Shown in pieces: positions 9,006 to 20,738 of a stretch of DNA of 64,000 nucleotides. The translations under genes and the position numbers were made by a program. The stretch comes from CAWCDJ01 sp963796675 (lineage in GTDB: Bacteria > Acidobacteriota > Terriglobia > Bryobacterales > Bryobacteraceae): contig CAWCMS010000013.1 in NCBI GenBank assembly GCA_963796675.1, forward strand, positions 124,001 to 188,000, written 5' to 3'. Positions within the stretch are counted from its first letter, which is position 1. Each line of letters begins with the position of its first letter. The notes under the pieces are model-generated. The model searched no databases and was not told where the DNA came from. It saw nothing but the letters and a program-made list of their open reading frames with translations.

Positions 9006-11110
9006 TAGCGGCTCAAACGGCTTTCTACCACCGAATTCAGAACCTTAGAATAGCGCCCGAGAGTGCCGGAAGAGAACAGCCCATTGTGGTCGGAGCGCAC
9101 GAGATCCGGCCGGTTCTCCACCGGAACCCGTCCGTTCACCGGCATGGTCTGCGCGGCGCCTCCGGTGGCGATCACCGGAAGCGGGAGATCGTAGCCGTGA
9201 ACCTGTTTGCGAATCGCTTCGAATACCGTGTCGGGGAGCCAGGGACCGAGCGACGCCGCCACCCCCATCTCCCGCGCGATGAAGCCCATGATTTCGAGAT
9301 CGGTCTTGGCGCCCATGGTCTGCACGGCCTGTTTCAGGCGCTGCACTTCCCCGGTCGCGTTGGTGACGGTACCGTTCTTCTCGTAGGCGCTGGCCGCGGG
9401 CAGGACCACGTCGGCCTGCTGCGCCGTCTCGGTGAGGAACATCTCCTGCACGACGACGAATCCGGCCTTGCGGGCCGCACCGTGCTTCAGCGGATTGGCG
9501 CCCACCACCCAGAGCACGTCGAGCGAGGCATCGAGCATCTCGGGAATTCGCATGCCGCCCTCGCCAGGGATCAATCCCATATCGAGCGCGCCGCGCGAGT
9601 TCGAATAATCGAGAAGGCAGATATATTTCGTCGGGATCCCGAGCGACTCGCCGAAATCCACCAGCTTGCGGATGTCTTCGCCCTTGAAGGAATCGTCGAA
9701 CACGATCACCAGCTCGGGCTCGGCCTTGAGCTTGTCGCGCAGCGATTCGAGCGCGGCGAAGTACTGCGCCGGTGTGGCGGTGCCGCGCGGATGTACAAAG
9801 CTCGAAGGATCGCCCGCCGCCACTGCGTCTTCGCCGACTCGGATGCTCGCGGCGGAGTACTTGTCTTCGCGGACGGTGCCGGCCGTCACGGCATAAACGT
9901 GCGCCTGGTGATGCCGGTAATTGGCGCGAACCTGGTAAGAGAGCAACGGATGCTCCAGCGCCAGGTCGCTGCCGAGCACCAGCACGGCCTTGCGGTCGTA
10001 GAGATCGGCCACCGTGGCCAACTGGCCCGTCCTGCCGCTCAGGGAATCGACCAGCGCGGTGACATCGCCCGTGCGGTGATGGTCGAGATTGGCGGACTGC
10101 AGCACCTCGCGAGTGAACTTGCGGAGGTAGAAGTTTTCCTCGTTCGTGGTGTGGTTCGAGCCGATCACACCGAAGCTGCCGCCGGATTCCAGTGCCGCCT
10201 TGAATTTCGAGGCAACCACCGACAGAGCTTCGGACCAGGAGACTTCTTCCAATTTGCCGTTCTTGCGGACCAGCGGCGCCTGCAGGCGTTCCGCGTGGTC
10301 GTAGAAATCGAAGCCGTAGCGGCCTTTGATGCAGAGGAACTCGCCGTTGATGCCGGAGCTGTCGCGGTTGTTGCCGCGGATGATCTTGTCGTTGCGGGTG
10401 CCGAGGGTGGTCTTGCAGCCATCCGCGCAGTGCGTGCAGATGGTGCCGACGTGGGTCATCTCCCACGGACGCGTCTGGTAGCGGTAGATGCCGCTGGTGA
10501 GCGCGCCGACGGGGCAGATGTCGATACAGGCGCCGCACTCGTCGCACTCGAGGTGGTCGCCCTCATTGGGAGCGATCTCCGAAACCACGCCGCGGTTAAT
10601 AACGCCGAGTGCCCCCACGCCCATGCCCTCGTTGCAGATGCGCACGCAGCGATAGCACAGGATGCAGCGGGGAGCGTCGAAGAAGACTACCGGGGAGTAT
10701 TGCTTTTCGGGTGTGTGGACCTTCTCGTCGGTGAAGCGGCTTTCGCCGGCGCCGTAACGGAAGGTCATGTCCTGCAGTTCGCACTCGCCGCCCTTATCGC
10801 AGACCGGGCAATCGAGCGGGTGGTTCGTCAGCAGGAATTCCAGCATGTACTTCCGGGCCGACGCCACTTGCGGCGTTTCGGTCCGGACCACCATGCCTTC
10901 GGCCACGGGAAGCGTGCATGCCGTCATCAACTTCGGCATCTTCTCCACTTCGACCAGGCACATGCGGCAGGCAGCCTGCAGGCTGAGGCCTTCGTAATAG
11001 CAGAACGCCGGAATCTCGATGCCTACTGTTTTCGCGGCATCGATCACCAGCGTGCCGGGCTTGGCCTCGACCTGCTGCCCGTCAATCGTCAGTTTTACCA
11101 GATCAGCCAT
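9005..11110 (-). CDS. nuoG: NADH-quinone oxidoreductase subunit G (with N7 cluster motif)
   Basis: A 701-residue iron-sulfur subunit of the peripheral arm. An N-terminal [2Fe-2S] site is set by C37, C48, C51 and C65. It is followed by the His97-C101-C104-C110 cluster and two [4Fe-4S] ferredoxin-like sets (C149/C152/C155/C159 and C189/C192/C195/C199). A further C225-x2-C228-x3-C232 with C260 is the motif for the off-pathway N7 cluster, retained only in some bacteria. The C-terminal half is the degenerate molybdopterin-oxidoreductase fold. It lies between nuoF and nuoH and overlaps nuoH by one base. With nuoI absent here, NuoG supplies most cluster ligands encoded in this operon. Confidence 0.95.
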   Translation of the reverse strand: MADLVKLTIDGQQVEAKPGTLVIDAAKTVGIEIPAFCYYEGLSLQAACRMCLVEVEKMPKLMTACTLPVAEGMVVRTETPQVASARKYMLEFLLTNHPLDCPVCDKGGECELQDMTFRYGAGESRFTDEKVHTPEKQYSPVVFFDAPRCILCYRCVRICNEGMGVGALGVINRGVVSEIAPNEGDHLECDECGACIDICPVGALTSGIYRYQTRPWEMTHVGTICTHCADGCKTTLGTRNDKIIRGNNRDSSGINGEFLCIKGRYGFDFYDHAERLQAPLVRKNGKLEEVSWSEALSVVASKFKAALESGGSFGVIGSNHTTNEENFYLRKFTREVLQSANLDHHRTGDVTALVDSLSGRTGQLATVADLYDRKAVLVLGSDLALEHPLLSYQVRANYRHHQAHVYAVTAGTVREDKYSAASIRVGEDAVAAGDPSSFVHPRGTATPAQYFAALESLRDKLKAEPELVIVFDDSFKGEDIRKLVDFGESLGIPTKYICLLDYSNSRGALDMGLIPGEGGMRIPEMLDASLDVLWVVGANPLKHGAARKAGFVVVQEMFLTETAQQADVVLPAASAYEKNGTVTNATGEVQRLKQAVQTMGAKTDLEIMGFIAREMGVAASLGPWLPDTVFEAIRKQVHGYDLPLPVIATGGAAQTMPVNGRVPVENRPDLVRSDHNGLFSSGTLGRYSKVLNSVVESRLSR

Positions 11111-12424
11111 TTACACCGTCACCATTTGGTCCGCGTGCTCATAAGGACACGGCTTGCCGTTGAGGTGGTCTTCAAACTCGTGCCGGAATTTCTCGACAAT
11201 CGAGATCGTCGGCATGGCGGCTGCGTCGCCGAGCGGGCAGAAGGTGCGGCCCAGCATATTCTTCGCCACGTCGCCGATGAGGTTGATATCGCTCCTGGTG
11301 CCGCCGCCTTCATGGAAGCGCGTGAGGATCTTGCGCAGCCAGGTGGTACCCTCGCGGCACGGGATGCACCAGCCGCAGCTTTCGTGCGCATAGAAGCGCA
11401 TAATGCGCAGCGCGGCTTTCACCATGCAGGTATGGTCGTCCATGATGATGACGCCGCCCGAGCCGAGCATGCTCTTGCGCTGCGCCATGGAATCGTAATC
11501 CATGGTGGCGCCTTCGAGCTCTTCCGCCGTCAGCACCGGGCAGGACGACCCGCCGGGGATGAACGCCTTGAGCTTTCGACCCAGCCGGATGCCGCCACCG
11601 ACCTCTTCGATCATCTGCTTCACCGGGAAGCCCAACTTCAGTTCGTAGACGCCCGGCTTGTTGACGTGCCCGGTGAGGCAGGTCATCTTGGTGCCGCCCG
11701 CCTTGGGGAGACCGAGTGCCGCGAACGCCGCGCCGCCGTCGCGAATGATCGCGGGCACGGCGCAAAACGTCTCTACGTTGTTCAGCACCGTGGGGCACTG
11801 AAACGCGCCCGAGACCGCCGGAAACGGCGGACGGATGCGCGGCACGCCGCGCTTGCCTTCGAGCGATTCGAGCAGCGCCGATTCCTCGCCGCATTCGTAG
11901 GCGCCCGCGCCAGTGTGCGTGTAGAGCTCGAAATCGAAGCCGGTTCCGCGGATGTTCTTACCCAGCCACCCGCCGGCATACGCCTCGGCGATGGCCTTAT
12001 CCATGATGTCGATCAGGTAGCGATACTCGCCGCGGATATAGATGTAGCCGGCATGCGCATCTACCGACAGTCCCGCGATCAGCACGCCCTCGATCAACTG
12101 GTGCGGATCGTTTTCGATCAGCACGCGGTCTTTGCAGGTGCCGGGTTCGCTCTCATCCCCGTTGACCACGATGTATTTCGGCTTGGGCGAGGTGCGCGGG
12201 ACGAAGCTCCACTTCATGCCGGTGGGGAATCCGGCGCCGCCGCGTCCGCGGAGATTCGATACCTTGACCTCTTCGATGATCTGCTCCGGCTTCATGCCGG
12301 CAGACTTGAGGAATGCCTGGTAGCCTTCGGTTGCGAGGTACGTTTCGAGTGACGCCGAATTCGGAATGCCGAAGCGGCGCGAGAGCACCCTGGTTTCGAG
12401 CGGGCTGGGTTCGTTGAACAGCAT
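11111..12424 (-). CDS. nuoF: NADH-quinone oxidoreductase subunit F
   Basis: A 437-residue flavoprotein that oxidises NADH and passes electrons into the iron-sulfur chain. Residues 60-69 (GRGGAGFPTG) are the FMN/NADH-binding glycine loop. GDESEPGTCKDR and GAGAYECGEESALLESLEGK follow as expected. The N3 [4Fe-4S] ligands are C350, C353, C356 (ESCGWCIPCREGTTW) and C396. The stop codon abuts the nuoG ATG with no spacer, and the start is only 2 bases after the nuoE stop. Length is normal. Confidence 0.96.
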   Translation of the reverse strand: MLFNEPSPLETRVLSRRFGIPNSASLETYLATEGYQAFLKSAGMKPEQIIEEVKVSNLRGRGGAGFPTGMKWSFVPRTSPKPKYIVVNGDESEPGTCKDRVLIENDPHQLIEGVLIAGLSVDAHAGYIYIRGEYRYLIDIMDKAIAEAYAGGWLGKNIRGTGFDFELYTHTGAGAYECGEESALLESLEGKRGVPRIRPPFPAVSGAFQCPTVLNNVETFCAVPAIIRDGGAAFAALGLPKAGGTKMTCLTGHVNKPGVYELKLGFPVKQMIEEVGGGIRLGRKLKAFIPGGSSCPVLTAEELEGATMDYDSMAQRKSMLGSGGVIIMDDHTCMVKAALRIMRFYAHESCGWCIPCREGTTWLRKILTRFHEGGGTRSDINLIGDVAKNMLGRTFCPLGDAAAMPTISIVEKFRHEFEDHLNGKPCPYEHADQMVTV

Positions 12425-12426
12425 GA

Positions 12427-12909
12427 TTATTGCTTCTTCCTCAGGCTATCCAGAAGCTGATCGAGTTTCTCGGGGGTCACGTAGTGGTGAAAGTCGTAGT
12501 TGACCTGCACGGCCGGAGCCCAGGAGCAGGCGCCCATGCACTCCACTTCCTCTACCGAAAACTGTCCATCCTCGCTGACCTGCTTGTGGCCGATGCCGAG
12601 TTTCTTGCAGGTGTGTTCGAACAGCTTATCGCCATCGTGGAGCAGGCAGCTGATGTTGGTGCAGACCTGGACGTGATACTTGCCGAGCGGCTTGCGGTGC
12701 AGCATCGAATAGTAGGAGATCACCTCGTTGACCTGCAACGGAGTGACGCCCACGCGCCTGGCTACTTCGTCGACCACTTCGTCGGTCACCGAGCCAACTT
12801 CGTCCTGCGCGTACATCAGCATCGGAATCATCGCCGAACGCTGCCGTCCTGGAGGATAGCTCTTCAGGAGCTTGTCAAACCTGGCTTCGAGCTCTGGAGA
12901 AAACGTCAT
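12427..12909 (-). CDS. nuoE: NADH-quinone oxidoreductase subunit E
   Basis: A 160-residue thioredoxin-like [2Fe-2S] subunit (cluster N1a) of the NADH-dehydrogenase module. Cluster ligands are C83 and C88 (VCTNISC) and C124 and C128 (ECMGACSWAP), the classic C-x4-C...C-x3-C pattern. The N-terminal helical part (YPPGRQRSAMIPMLMYAQDE) is also typical. It overlaps nuoD by one base (TAATG) upstream and is followed 2 bases later by nuoF, its direct partner in the complex. Confidence 0.96.
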   Translation of the reverse strand: MTFSPELEARFDKLLKSYPPGRQRSAMIPMLMYAQDEVGSVTDEVVDEVARRVGVTPLQVNEVISYYSMLHRKPLGKYHVQVCTNISCLLHDGDKLFEHTCKKLGIGHKQVSEDGQFSVEEVECMGACSWAPAVQVNYDFHHYVTPEKLDQLLDSLRKKQ

Positions 12910-14132
12910 TAGCGGTCCGTGTCTCCCAAAACAAAATCCATACTGCCGATGGAGGCGATGACGTCGGCGATCAGCGTGCCTACAACCATCTCGGAGGTCG
13001 CCTGGAGATTACCAAAACTGGGGGTCCGCATGTGCACGCGGTAGGGCTTGGTGGTGCCATCGCTGACCACGTAGTAGCCCAGCTCGCCGCGCGGCGATTC
13101 GATCACCTGGAAGACCTCTCCCGCGGGAACCCGGAAGCCCTCGGTCACGATCTTGAAGTGATAGATGAGCGCCTCCATCTGGGTCTTCATCTTTTCGCGA
13201 TCGGGCAGGACGACGTGCGGCGCGTCAGCCTTCCACGCCCCCGAAGGCATCCCTTCGAGCGCCTGGGTGACGATGCGCGCACTCTGCCGCATCTCTTCGA
13301 TGCGCACCTGGAAGCGCGCATAGACGTCGTTTTCCGGCTGCGTCGGCACTTCGAAGTCGAACTTCTCGTAGCTGGAGTAGGGCGCGTCCTTGCGGGCGTC
13401 AACCTTGAGGCCCGCCGCGCGCAGCATGGGGCCGGTCACCCCGAGATCGAGCATGTCCTCGATTGAAATCTTCCCGATACCCTTGGTGCGGCGCAGCCAG
13501 ATCGGGTTATTCGAGAGCAGATTCTCGTACTCATCGACCTTCTCGGGGAAGGCGCTGATGAATTTTTGGACCCGCTGCTGCCAGCCGCGGGGCGGTTCGA
13601 GCGCCAGTCCGCCGATGCGGAAGTAGCTGGTCATCATCCGCTGGCCGGAGAACATCTCGAAGATCCGGAGGATGTCTTCGCGCTCGCGGAAGCAGTAGAA
13701 GAACACCGTCATGGCGCCGATATCCATGGCGTGCGTGCCGAGCCAGACCAGGTGGCTGTTGAGGCGGGTCAGCTCAGTGAGCATGACGCGAATCCACTGC
13801 GCCTGCGGCGGAATTTCCAATTGGAGAAGCTTCTCGACCGCCAGCGCCCAGCCGAGGTTATTGGAGAGCGGCGCCAGGTAATCGACACGGTCCGTGAGGG
13901 TCACCGCCTGCTGGTAAGTCTTGACCTCGAATTCTTTTTCGATGCCGGTATGGAGGTAGCCGATATCGGGCTGGCAGCTCAGAATGATCTCGCCATCCAG
14001 CTCGAGTTTCAGCCGGAGCACGCCGTGCGTGGACGGGTGCTGCGGTCCCATGTTGAGGACCATGCGGCGCGAGCCGGACTGATCCCCTTCGGTCTCCAGC
14101 GTCAACGTTCCGGGAACGCCTGATTCGCTCAT
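12909..14132 (-). CDS. nuoD: NADH-quinone oxidoreductase subunit D
   Basis: A 407-residue 49-kDa-type subunit that forms the quinone-binding pocket together with NuoB. The signatures MGPQHPSTHGVLRLKLELDG and IGYLHTGIEKEFE are present, as is the C-terminal SFGNLQATSEMVVGTLIADV-type end with GSMDFVLGDTDR. The protein is not fused to NuoC, which is a separate gene 3 bases upstream. Its obligate partner NuoB is not encoded in the window, which is the main anomaly of this operon. Confidence 0.96.
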   Translation of the reverse strand: MSESGVPGTLTLETEGDQSGSRRMVLNMGPQHPSTHGVLRLKLELDGEIILSCQPDIGYLHTGIEKEFEVKTYQQAVTLTDRVDYLAPLSNNLGWALAVEKLLQLEIPPQAQWIRVMLTELTRLNSHLVWLGTHAMDIGAMTVFFYCFREREDILRIFEMFSGQRMMTSYFRIGGLALEPPRGWQQRVQKFISAFPEKVDEYENLLSNNPIWLRRTKGIGKISIEDMLDLGVTGPMLRAAGLKVDARKDAPYSSYEKFDFEVPTQPENDVYARFQVRIEEMRQSARIVTQALEGMPSGAWKADAPHVVLPDREKMKTQMEALIYHFKIVTEGFRVPAGEVFQVIESPRGELGYYVVSDGTTKPYRVHMRTPSFGNLQATSEMVVGTLIADVIASIGSMDFVLGDTDR

Positions 14133-14135
14133 TTC

Positions 14136-14609
14136 CTAAACCCTCGACCCGGTGACCGGGTAGTCTTTGCGGAGCGGGTGACCTTCCCAATCGTCGGGCA
14201 GCATGATGCGTCGGAGATCGGGGTGATTGAGGAAGCGGATGCCGAAGAGGTCGAAGGTCTCGCGCTCATACCAGTTCGCCGAGCGCCACACGGACGTGAC
14301 CGATTCGATCTGCGGATCCGTGCCCGGCAGGCGGCACTTGAGGCGTACCCGCTCATTGCGTTCGATGGAATGAAGGTGATAAACGATTTCGAAGCGAGGT
14401 TCAGCCGGATAGCGGTCCACCGCGGTCACAGTGCTGAGACGAATGAATTTCTGGTCGTACTTGAGGAAGCCGCCAATGCTCACGATCTTGGCGGCAGCGA
14501 TCTCCAGCGTGAGCTCGCCGAATTCGAATTTGCCGCCGCACAGAGCATCCGCATCGAACGCTTCCACGGCCTGAGCCACGGCATGGTCTTTCCAATTGTC
14601 GGGTAACAT
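14136..14609 (-). CDS. nuoC: NADH-quinone oxidoreductase subunit C
   Basis: A 157-residue 30-kDa-type subunit of the peripheral arm. The C-terminal signature ERETFDLFGIRFLNHPDLRR followed by IMLPDDWEGHPLRKDYP is diagnostic. It begins 9 bases after the nuoA stop. Normally nuoB sits between nuoA and nuoC, so this short junction shows that nuoB is absent rather than overlooked. The protein is a free NuoC, without a fused NuoB or NuoD domain. Confidence 0.95.
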   Translation of the reverse strand: MLPDNWKDHAVAQAVEAFDADALCGGKFEFGELTLEIAAAKIVSIGGFLKYDQKFIRLSTVTAVDRYPAEPRFEIVYHLHSIERNERVRLKCRLPGTDPQIESVTSVWRSANWYERETFDLFGIRFLNHPDLRRIMLPDDWEGHPLRKDYPVTGSRV

Positions 14610-14618
14610 TCTGAGTTG

Positions 14619-15014
14619 TTACTGCTTTCGGCTGGCCAGGTCTGACCCGGACCAATCCAGCGCGCCTTTTTTCCAGATGTAGAAGAAGCCGGAAAGAATC
14701 AACACCACAAACACCAGCATCTCCACGAAGGCCACCATCCTCAGCTCGCGGTAGACGACCACCCAGGGATATAAAAAGATCGCCTCGATATCGAACAGGA
14801 TGAACAACATGGCCACCAGGTAGAACTTGACGCTGAACCGATGCCGCGCATCGCCGGTGGGGACGATGCCGGATTCGTAGGGCATGTCTTTGACGCGGTT
14901 GCGTACTCGCTTACCCAATAAATACGAGACACCCAACAACCCGGCCGCGAGGCCCATGGCGATGATCGCCTGGACCAGCACAGGAAAATACAACTCCGTA
15001 TATGACTGAGGCAT
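14619..15014 (-). CDS. nuoA: NADH-quinone oxidoreductase subunit A
   Basis: A 131-residue three-helix membrane subunit, first gene of the operon. Typical features are the MPYESGIVPTGDARHRFSVK loop and the second-helix FYLVAMLFILFDIEAIFLYP motif, with the conserved Asp-Glu pair. The start at 15014 lies 30 bases downstream of a well-formed -35/-10 pair (15045-15074, minus strand). The upstream spacer is shared with thiS, which is transcribed away from it. Confidence 0.95.
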   Translation of the reverse strand: MPQSYTELYFPVLVQAIIAMGLAAGLLGVSYLLGKRVRNRVKDMPYESGIVPTGDARHRFSVKFYLVAMLFILFDIEAIFLYPWVVVYRELRMVAFVEMLVFVVLILSGFFYIWKKGALDWSGSDLASRKQ

Positions 15015-15044
15015 GCCGTTCCGGAAGATGGAGACTTAAATTTG

Positions 15045-15074
15045 ACTATAATTGTTGGGAAACTAGGGTGTCAA
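15045..15074 (-). promoter_or_regulatory. Predicted promoter of the nuo operon
   Basis: Read on the minus strand, a perfect TTGACA (-35, 15069-15074) is followed after 18 bases by TATAGT (-10, 15045-15050, 5 of 6 consensus). The nuoA ATG lies 30 bases downstream. A perfect TATAAT on the plus strand at 15047-15052 overlaps the same -10 region and could serve thiS, so the two genes may share or compete for this site. Prediction from consensus only. Confidence 0.6.
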
Positions 15075-15080
15075 CCAACC

Positions 15081-15287
15081 ATGGCGATCGATATTGTCCT
15101 CAACGGAGAACCAAAGGCTATGCCGGAAGGGCGCACGATCCTGGATCTGCTGCGCCAATTGGATCTGGATCCGGCGCGCGTAGCGGTTGAATTGAATCGA
15201 CGTATCGTCAAACAGCCCTATTGGGCGGAGACGGTTCTCGACCCTGGTGCACAGGTGGAAATCGTGCAGTTCGTCGGCGGGGGATAA
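15081..15287 (+). CDS. thiS: Sulfur carrier protein ThiS
   Basis: A 68-residue ubiquitin-like sulfur carrier for thiamine thiazole synthesis. The protein ends in VQFVGGG, the C-terminal Gly-Gly that is adenylated and thiocarboxylated. IDIVLNGEPK and TILDLLRQLDLDPARVAVEL match the ThiS beta-grasp core. I chose the ATG at 15081 because upstream in-frame codons add a stretch not seen in the family. Its usual partners thiG, thiF and thiH are not adjacent; it stands alone between nuoA (divergent) and the STAS gene (convergent). Confidence 0.88.
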   Translation: MAIDIVLNGEPKAMPEGRTILDLLRQLDLDPARVAVELNRRIVKQPYWAETVLDPGAQVEIVQFVGGG

Positions 15288-15295
15288 ATGGACGG

Positions 15296-15343
15296 GGCCC
15301 GCTCTTTCCGAGCCGCCGGCAGGGCAGCGGAAAGAGGCGGGCC
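15296..15343. terminator. Hairpin between convergent thiS and STAS genes
   Basis: The arms GGCCCGCTCTTTCCG (15296-15310) and its complement at 15328-15343 pair almost perfectly with one bulged base, around a 17-base loop. The structure lies between two convergent genes, starting 9 bases after the thiS stop and ending 7 bases before the STAS stop, the usual place for a bidirectional terminator. There is no good T-tract on either side, so termination strength is uncertain. Confidence 0.5.
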
Positions 15344-15350
15344 AAATCGG

Positions 15351-15695
15351 TTAGGCGAAGCTGCGGATGGCGCCCGCTTCGTCGTCGTGGACGTCGAAGA
15401 CAGTGTAGAGCTTGGTGATCTGCAGCAGATCTTTCACGCGCTTGTTGAGGTTGAGGAGCTTCAACTGGCCGCCGCTGTTGGTGACGGTGGTGAACCCCGA
15501 AACCAGCTCGCCAATCCCCGAGCTGTCAATGTAGGAAACTTCGCCGAGGTTGAGCAGAATTTTCTTCTGGTTCTTGCCCACCATGTCGCGCAGCGCATCG
15601 CGTAGCGCGCTCGAGCCTTCACCAAGGGTGATTCGCCCGGCCACATCCATCACACTCACGTCACCCACTTGTCGAGTTTTCAAACTAACGCTCAC
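15351..15695 (-). CDS. STAS-domain anti-sigma factor antagonist (SpoIIAA/RsbV type)
   Basis: A 114-residue single STAS domain. The phosphorylation-site region reads VSYIDSSGIGELVSG with D57, S58, S59, aligning with the phosphorylatable Ser of SpoIIAA/RsbV. Such proteins release a sigma factor or other target by binding an anti-sigma kinase when unphosphorylated. The gene lies directly downstream of an ATP-binding anti-sigma-like gene, so the two probably form a partner-switching pair. No sigma-factor gene is adjacent, so the output is unknown; these pairs in Acidobacteriota may act on remote sigma factors or on signalling proteins. Confidence 0.88.
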   Translation of the reverse strand: MSVSLKTRQVGDVSVMDVAGRITLGEGSSALRDALRDMVGKNQKKILLNLGEVSYIDSSGIGELVSGFTTVTNSGGQLKLLNLNKRVKDLLQITKLYTVFDVHDDEAGAIRSFA

Positions 15696-15727
15696 TGAAT
15701 ATGCCTCCTGGCTGAAATCCGTCGAAT

Positions 15728-16168
15728 CTACTTTGACACCGTGTACTTGACCAAAGTTACTTCGGTCCCCCCGGGCTCCAGGTGCCGCATCTGGAACTCG
15801 TCCATGAAGGACCGGATCAGGAAAATGCCCCGTCCCGAGGTCCGCATCAGGTTTTCCGGAGTCAGCGGATCGGGTAGATTTTCGAAATCGAAGCCCTCTC
15901 CCTGGTCCGCGATCTGCACTGTGAACCGCTCGCCGTGGTGGGTCACCGAGAAGCGGACTTTCTTATTGGAGTTGTAACGATTCCCGTGCACCACGGCATT
16001 GACCATCGATTCCCGCACGGCCATTCCGATCCGCATCAGCTCGTCTTCTTCAAAGCCCGCGCGCTGCGCCATACCGACAGCCAGCTCTTCGGCGCTGTCC
16101 ACACTCTCCAAGGTCGAATCCAGAAACCGCTCTACGGTTTCCGGTGCGTGGTGCTCGTTTTGCCGCAT
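15728..16168 (-). CDS. ATP-binding anti-sigma regulatory kinase (RsbW-like)
   Basis: A 146-residue GHKL-type ATPase domain without a histidine-phosphotransfer region, as in RsbW/SpoIIAB serine kinases. The N box is in RIGMAVRESMVNAVVHGN, the G1 box in IADQGEGFDFE, and a G2-like SGRGIFLIRSFMDE follows. It is expected to phosphorylate the adjacent STAS protein and sequester a target. It is transcribed first in the pair, from a predicted promoter at 16208-16237, with 32 bases to the STAS start. Length is typical for the stand-alone family. Confidence 0.88.
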   Translation of the reverse strand: MRQNEHHAPETVERFLDSTLESVDSAEELAVGMAQRAGFEEDELMRIGMAVRESMVNAVVHGNRYNSNKKVRFSVTHHGERFTVQIADQGEGFDFENLPDPLTPENLMRTSGRGIFLIRSFMDEFQMRHLEPGGTEVTLVKYTVSK

Positions 16169-16207
16169 AACGCAGAACGGATGGAATCGTTGTCAAGTCG
16201 AATCGTC

Positions 16208-16237
16208 AGAATAAATTACCACGGTTAGCAAAGTCAA
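16208..16237 (-). promoter_or_regulatory. Predicted promoter of the anti-sigma pair
   Basis: On the minus strand TTGACT (16232-16237) and TATTCT (16208-16213) are separated by 18 bases, 5/6 and 4/6 matches to sigma-70 consensus. The RsbW-like ATG lies 40 bases downstream. The region is AT-richer than its surroundings. Prediction from consensus only. Confidence 0.45.
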
Positions 16238-16249
16238 GAACGGCGCCAT

Positions 16250-16410
16250 TTATCCCCGCGCGCCCAGCTTGCGCAGGAAGGTCATCATGGGGCACCAGTT
16301 CGTAAACGCGGACTGGAACAGATTCAGCCCCACGAACGCGGTGAACAGGAACCACCAGGGGCTTACCCAATAACCCAGGGCGACACTCAGCATCACGAAA
16401 AACCCCGCAA

Positions 16411-16438
<28 letters not shown>
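16250..16438 (-). CDS. DUF2892-like small membrane protein
   Basis: A 62-residue protein with two hydrophobic helices (IAGFFVMLSVALGYWVSPWW and FLFTAFVGLNLFQSAFTNWC), followed by CPMMTFLRKLGARG. This is the pattern of the YgaP-type two-helix membrane domain (DUF2892), in which a Cys-Pro near the end of helix 2 is conserved. The start codon overlaps the last 28 bases of the RND permease gene in another frame, so it is the last gene of the efflux operon. DUF2892 domains often accompany rhodanese or metal-handling proteins; role here unknown. Confidence 0.75.
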
Positions 16439-19601
<3,163 letters not shown>

Positions 19602-19605
<4 letters not shown>

Positions 19606-20738
19606 GGCCGCACCTCCAGCCGGGCTCCGTCCTCGAGGCCGGCGGGCACGGGCGACACCACCTGCTCGCCCGCGCTCAGGCCGGAGAGCACCTCGACCGC
19701 GCCTCCCGAAGTCCGGCCCAGCGTGACAAGCCGCAAGTGAGCCGCGCCGTTTTCGGCTGCGAAGACCGAGCGCAACTGGCCCCGCTCCGCCACCGCCGCG
19801 GCGGGGATCGCGATAACCTTGCGTGAGCCCGACGGGAACTCGGCCCGGCCGAACATTCCGGAGCGCACGTTGGGACAGTTCAGCTCCACCTTGACGAGGT
19901 AAGATCGCGAGGCCGCATCCACCGCAGGCACGATCTCGGCCACGCGCTGCGGCCCCCGGCAGCTCTCTAGCGCCACCGTGACGGCCTGGCCCGTGTGCAC
20001 CGTACCAAGCCTCGATTCTTCGACCGAGGCCTCCAGCCGATAGGAGCCTTCGCGCTCCAGGGTCAGCAACGGCTGGCCGGGCGATGCCAGCCCGCCCGGT
20101 TCGACCGAGCGCGTCGTCACCACCCCGGCGAAGGGCGCGGCGATATCGGCGTAGCCGCGCAAAATGTGGGCGGAACGCTGCTCGGCGGCGGCCTGGTCGA
20201 TACGCGACTGCACCTGCGCGCGGCGTGATTCGGCCATATGGTAGGCGGCTTCGGCAGCCTTGAGGCGCGCCGAGGCTTCATCGAACTCCTGGTTCGAAAC
20301 CGATTTCTTCGCCGCCAGGTCCTGGATGCGGCGGAAGGTGGTCTGCGCCAGGTCGAGGTTCGATTTCGCGGCGGCGATGGCGCTTTCGACTTCGGGCTGC
20401 CCGCTTCGGGCTTCGGCCTCGCCGGCATCCGTGCGCCGCAGCGCGGCGTCAAGATCGCGGGCATCCAGCGTCACTAATGGCTGCCCTTCGCGGACACGGT
20501 CGCCCGCCTGCACATGCACCTGGGTCACATAGCCCATCACTTTGCTGGCGATGACGGCCGAGGTGCGAGCGCGCACCGTACCGGTGGCTTCATACGTATC
20601 GGGCCACTCCTGCTCGGCCGCCGTCACCGTCTGCACGGCCACAGGCTTGCCGGCTACGGGCTCCGTACGCCGCGCCGCCTCGGTGCCGCAGGAAGTCAGG
20701 ATCGCCAGGCTGAGGAACACCCATCCCGCTCGTTTCAA
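19602..20738 (-). CDS. RND periplasmic adaptor (membrane fusion lipoprotein)
   Basis: A 378-residue membrane-fusion protein. The N-terminus has a lipoprotein signal (FLSLAILTSCG, Cys17) for attachment to the inner membrane. It is followed by a lipoyl/barrel-sandwich half (GYVTQVHVQAGDRVREGQPL), a central coiled-coil hairpin rich in Ala/Glu/Arg, the second lipoyl half (FAGVVTTRSVEPGGLASPGQ) and a beta-barrel domain. It bridges the RND pump to the TolC-type channel. The ATG overlaps the tolC-like stop by 4 bases and the end overlaps the permease gene by 4 bases, so the three genes are translationally coupled. Confidence 0.92.

Noticed and set aside
9086..12352. A 1,088-codon open frame on the plus strand across nuoE-G
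   Set aside because: It is the antisense shadow of nuoG, nuoF and nuoE. The reading gives a His/Arg/Glu-rich composition without domains, caused by GC-rich codon bias.
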